A DNA stretch of 17,854 bases from an uncultured Bacteroides sp. GTDB taxonomy: Bacteria; Bacteroidota; Bacteroidia; Bacteroidales; Bacteroidaceae. How positions within the stretch are numbered: position 1 is the first letter of the stretch; each line of letters begins with the position of its first letter. The stretch spans positions 1-17,854 of the forward strand of contig NZ_CAJTSC010000061.1 of NCBI RefSeq assembly GCF_910578895.1, written 5' to 3'. The position numbers and the translations under genes are program-made. The notes beneath the pieces are model-generated. The model ran no database searches. It saw only the letters and a list, made by a program, of their open reading frames with translations, and had not been told where the DNA came from. This document shows, piece after piece, positions 15,347 through 17,854 of the stretch.

Positions 15347-16500
15347 CAATGAATCGGATTTAAGCTATAAAAAACAAGGATAGGATTATTCTCTTCTGAT
15401 GTGTTATCCAACAAATCCATCAGGCACTTGTCTTTTATCTTTCCCTTGGTTACATCAAACGGATTAATGATACCCACAAACAGGTCGTTAAAAGTTGCTA
15501 CAGGTAACGGGAAACAGCTGCCAAATCCCAAATCATCCACAATCATATCGCTTTTAACATTAACTGTCTTATTCTCCTTCTTATCCCAAACCGACAAGTA
15601 TAAATCTCTTTTTATATAATATTTCACAGCTAACGTCCGAGCGGTTTCATAGACATAAATAAGTCTAATCCACTCATTATCGCCTGTTAATATTTCCCTC
15701 ATCGCTTCCCCCGAATTATCATACTTTTGAAACAGTTCAACAGGGGGGAATCCCAGTTTTCCCCAAGAGAACTCATAACAATTATTCAAAGAATTATCTT
15801 TCAATTCATAAATCCGGTTACTAAAATGAGGGTAAGTTCTTACATGCCCATTCAATAAATAAAAATTGGCAGAGTATCCATGAAGAATTTTGCCAGTTGG
15901 AGGAGCATCATACAAAGTACGAATTACGGTTCCATCACTGTCAGCCATAATAAATTGCTTCCCTCCAAAAACATCTTTTTGTCTTGAAGGATAATAATAT
16001 ATATATGCTTCTTGACCCGGTATTACTGCAAAGGACAACGGCGAAGGAGCAGGAAGTGTGATGTTGCCTGCAAAATCTAAATTATCCAAACGGTATTTCA
16101 ACAACCTGTTCAGTTGTCTATCCAAAATCAAAACATATCCACGTTTGTCAATCCAAAAAGAATGAGGAGATATAAACTCTCCCGGTCCATTTCCACTGCC
16201 TTCCAACTTCATGACAAATTTTCCATCTATGCCAAACACATTAAACGTATTCATCTTGTCATCAAGTATATATATATGGTCTTCACTAACTTCCATTTGA
16301 CCTATATGTCCCAATAATGATTTCTCCGAAGATTCCAATGCAACATAAGATTCTACAGACATTAACTTTGTAGCAGCTGTCTGCTTCAAGTTTCCAAAAT
16401 CAACAAACTCTTCAGCCGTACTTGCTTCATTGGGTTTGCCACAACTTATTAATGAAAATATAAGGCTGACAGAAAAAATGTAAATAAGCGGTCTTATCAT
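15346..16500 (-). CDS. 6-bladed beta-propeller lipoprotein (second copy)
   Basis: Predicted lipoprotein of 384 aa with signal peptide ending LISC (Cys20). The mature protein carries the complete family marker GSGNGPGEF (101-109), followed by propeller blades marked by short hydrophobic strands and D-[K/R]-x-G or DG turns, for example HIYILDDKMNTFNVFG (75-90). The C terminus ENNPILVFYSLN is a family ending that also appears at the edge gene (17792-17854). It starts 15 bases after the NVEALA-frame ORF stop, so it belongs to the same minus-strand transcript as its neighbours. The role is unknown; surface or periplasmic ligand binding is the best guess from the fold. Confidence 0.85.
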   Translation of the reverse strand: MIRPLIYIFSVSLIFSLISCGKPNEASTAEEFVDFGNLKQTAATKLMSVESYVALESSEKSLLGHIGQMEVSEDHIYILDDKMNTFNVFGIDGKFVMKLEGSGNGPGEFISPHSFWIDKRGYVLILDRQLNRLLKYRLDNLDFAGNITLPAPSPLSFAVIPGQEAYIYYYPSRQKDVFGGKQFIMADSDGTVIRTLYDAPPTGKILHGYSANFYLLNGHVRTYPHFSNRIYELKDNSLNNCYEFSWGKLGFPPVELFQKYDNSGEAMREILTGDNEWIRLIYVYETARTLAVKYYIKRDLYLSVWDKKENKTVNVKSDMIVDDLGFGSCFPLPVATFNDLFVGIINPFDVTKGKIKDKCLMDLLDNTSEENNPILVFYSLNPIH

Positions 16501-16515
16501 CTTTCAATATCCAAT

Positions 16516-16710
16516 TTATATTAATAAAAAGTGTTGATAGCTTAACAATATCTGAAAAGCTATCTCATCATTAGCCAACGCTTCCACATTATCCAACATC
16601 AAATCCGACATTACATCCGTTTTCTGATTTGTATCAATTGTTCTATTTCCTCTTTTCTTGTATCCGAACAAGAAGCAAGAAAACACAATAAAGATAAAAC
16701 ATGGAAACAT
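16516..16710 (-). pseudogene. NVEALA-type peptide ORF, apparently degenerate
   Basis: A 64-codon ORF whose middle reads TNQKTDVMSDLMLDNVEALA (about 27-46), a clear NVEALA family leader, followed by NDE. NVEALA peptides are small Bacteroides secreted peptides commonly encoded beside 6-bladed propeller lipoproteins. Both ends look wrong: the N terminus is a Phe-rich hydrophobic run without the usual Met-Lys-Lys start, with the basic residues after the hydrophobic part, and the tail after the motif is 16 residues with no Cys or Gly-rich region. It overlaps a better signal peptide in another frame (16611-16724). I read it as a decayed or recombined copy; a working unusual peptide is less likely. 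Confidence 0.6.
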
Positions 16711-16724
16711 AGCATCCTATTCAT
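16611..16724 (-). pseudogene. Short lipoprotein start overlapping the NVEALA ORF in another frame
   Basis: ATG at 16724, 15 bases after the upstream propeller stop, opens MNRMLCFHVLSLLCFLASC, a good lipoprotein signal with lipobox LASC (Cys19), then SDTRKEEIEQLIQIRKRM and a TAA at 16611. The layout matches the starts of the neighbouring propeller lipoproteins (Cys-Ser, then a charged linker), yet the frame closes after 37 codons and gives way to the NVEALA frame. It is either the 5' stub of a lost propeller gene fused out of frame to an NVEALA gene, or a tiny lipoprotein in its own right. Confidence 0.45.
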
Positions 16725-16739
16725 AATAACATAGTACCA

Positions 16740-17795
16740 TTAATTTAATAAATCAAAAGCAACCAAAGTAGGTTCCGGCATATTAGAAAAAGCATATAAC
16801 TTTCCATTGGCAACACTAATATTAGTAACTGGAATGTCCAATAAAAACTTTTGAACCGGCGTTCCATTCCAATCATAAACATAAACAATATTCCCTTCCA
16901 ATGCTTTCAAACCTTTATCAGAAAAACTATATCCAGCGTATAACAGATAAACAAAATCATCCGTAGCAGATAGACTTATAAATGTCTTTCTATTATCAGG
17001 AGCCATTGGAGCAGAACGAGTATCTCCTTTCATGCTTACCTGATATTTCGGGTAATTAAATTCATACTTACATTTTAATGACAGTTCTTTCTGATTTATT
17101 TCATAGAAAAAAATTATATCAGCAGAACTTACTGCATAAACAAACTTATCATTGGAAGGATTAATTCCCAACAAGCCCTGATATGCCATGCCACGCATCC
17201 TATTTTCAATACTTCTCTCATCTTCATCTTTATACGGATACTCTCCATAAGAACTTACACCATTCCTATCACATAACTTAAACATACAATCCGGATAAAA
17301 TCCTAATGTAACAAAAGATGTAAATCTTGTAGGAAGAATTTTTATTGTACTCGGCACAGTATCCTTATAAAGTATCGGATAGTCAAGATTGTCCTTATGT
17401 TTTAATCTATCCGGGTTTAATAAACACAAACTTTTTTTTGCAAAATCAAAAATAGACAACGCGGTATCACCTACTACTTGAAAATCAAAGGGCATAATAA
17501 ACTCATTATTACCCTGTCCTTTGTGCCCAAAGTCTATAACTTCATTTTTGTTATGACAATCAACAATATGAAACATTCCATTTTCAAGTTTCTCGTCAAA
17601 AACAAAAATCATTGAATCCAAACATTGCATAGCCAACGGATGCCCCCATATATAGTCATCGGCTATAGTAGCCGCATGCCTCAAACTATCACATTTCTGA
17701 AAAGCATAATCTATTCCTCTTTCTTGAACTGTAGTTAAAGAACACGATGACACTAACCATAACATCAATATTACTAATATTATATTCACTCTCAT
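16740..17795 (-). CDS. TolB-like 6-bladed beta-propeller lipoprotein (third copy)
   Basis: Predicted lipoprotein of 351 aa with signal peptide ending VSSC (Cys18). Unlike the other two copies it has a longer lead-in (about 20-55) before GHPLAMQCLDSMIFVFDE (51-68), then GHKGQGNNEF (90-99), a divergent form of the GxGPGEF marker in which Pro-Gly has become Asn-Asn. This pattern fits the TolB-like 6-blade subgroup better than the 6-bladed group of its neighbours. Its ATG overlaps the stop of the upstream gene as ATGA (17792-17795), so the two are translationally coupled. Codon use is strongly AT-ending. Function unknown. Confidence 0.8.
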   Translation of the reverse strand: MRVNIILVILMLWLVSSCSLTTVQERGIDYAFQKCDSLRHAATIADDYIWGHPLAMQCLDSMIFVFDEKLENGMFHIVDCHNKNEVIDFGHKGQGNNEFIMPFDFQVVGDTALSIFDFAKKSLCLLNPDRLKHKDNLDYPILYKDTVPSTIKILPTRFTSFVTLGFYPDCMFKLCDRNGVSSYGEYPYKDEDERSIENRMRGMAYQGLLGINPSNDKFVYAVSSADIIFFYEINQKELSLKCKYEFNYPKYQVSMKGDTRSAPMAPDNRKTFISLSATDDFVYLLYAGYSFSDKGLKALEGNIVYVYDWNGTPVQKFLLDIPVTNISVANGKLYAFSNMPEPTLVAFDLLN

Positions 17796-17854
17796 CTTTT
17801 CAAATAATATTTTATAATAACCGGATTATCATCCTCTTTCAAATGCTCCATAAT
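17792..17854 (-). CDS. C-terminal end of another beta-propeller protein (partial)
   Basis: An open frame runs in from the right edge and ends EHLKEDDNPVIIKYYLKR with TGA at 17792-17794, sharing ATGA with the next start. The ending closely resembles that of the second propeller gene (EENNPILVFYSLN): acidic residues, Asn-Pro, three hydrophobics, Tyr, Leu. Only 20 codons are visible, so the family call rests on this likeness and on the coupled position. Confidence 0.55.
   Translation of the reverse strand: MMEHLKEDDNPVIIKYYLKR

Noticed and set aside
1..17854. CRISPR array, tRNA, rRNA, integrase or full insertion sequence
   Set aside because: I found no regular direct repeats with spacers, no tRNA-like cloverleaf, and no transposase or integrase coding sequence.

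Overview
The window looks like chromosomal DNA of a gut Bacteroides or close relative. The evidence is a SusC/SusD outer-membrane pair, many lipoproteins, promoter -7 boxes of the TAnnTTTG type, no Shine-Dalgarno signals ahead of starts, and Bacteroidetes-only families (6-bladed beta-propeller lipoproteins, an NVEALA leader). I cannot name the species. All genes are on the minus strand except rnhB.

Reading down the minus strand from the right. (1) 17854-14264 is visibly AT-rich. It holds a tandem, tightly packed series of 6-bladed beta-propeller lipoprotein genes: the end of one at the window edge and three complete ones. The spaces between them hold broken small ORFs: a lipoprotein start overlapping an NVEALA peptide in another frame (16516-16724), and a signal-peptide stub followed by a Cys-containing tail (15222-15346). 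(2) rnhB (RNase HII, plus strand) and a divergent membrane-spanning TPR/LuxR-type regulator share a short promoter region at 13448-13551. (3) A 530-base intergenic region carries a 174-bp MITE-like element (11584-11757) and four copies of TCTACA spaced 11, 33 and 55 bases apart upstream of susC, a candidate operator. (4) susC and susD encode a TonB-dependent transporter and its surface lipoprotein; a strong terminator follows. (5) lysO, split into two ORFs with an ATGA overlap, is followed closely by a GH2 beta-galactosidase and a GH63-type alpha-glucosidase lipoprotein, then by a terminator hairpin near 228-272.

A working model: regions 2-5 form a polysaccharide-utilisation locus. The regulator senses a periplasmic glycan, SusCD imports it, and the GH63 and GH2 enzymes trim alpha-glucose then beta-galactose in the periplasm. 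The pairing of a YgjK-like GH63, a beta-galactosidase and a lysine-type exporter in one apparent transcription unit suggests, as a testable guess, that the natural substrate may be the Glc(alpha1-2)Gal(beta)-hydroxylysine of collagen-like proteins, with LysO removing hydroxylysine or lysine. The propeller cluster is a separate accessory locus of unknown function.
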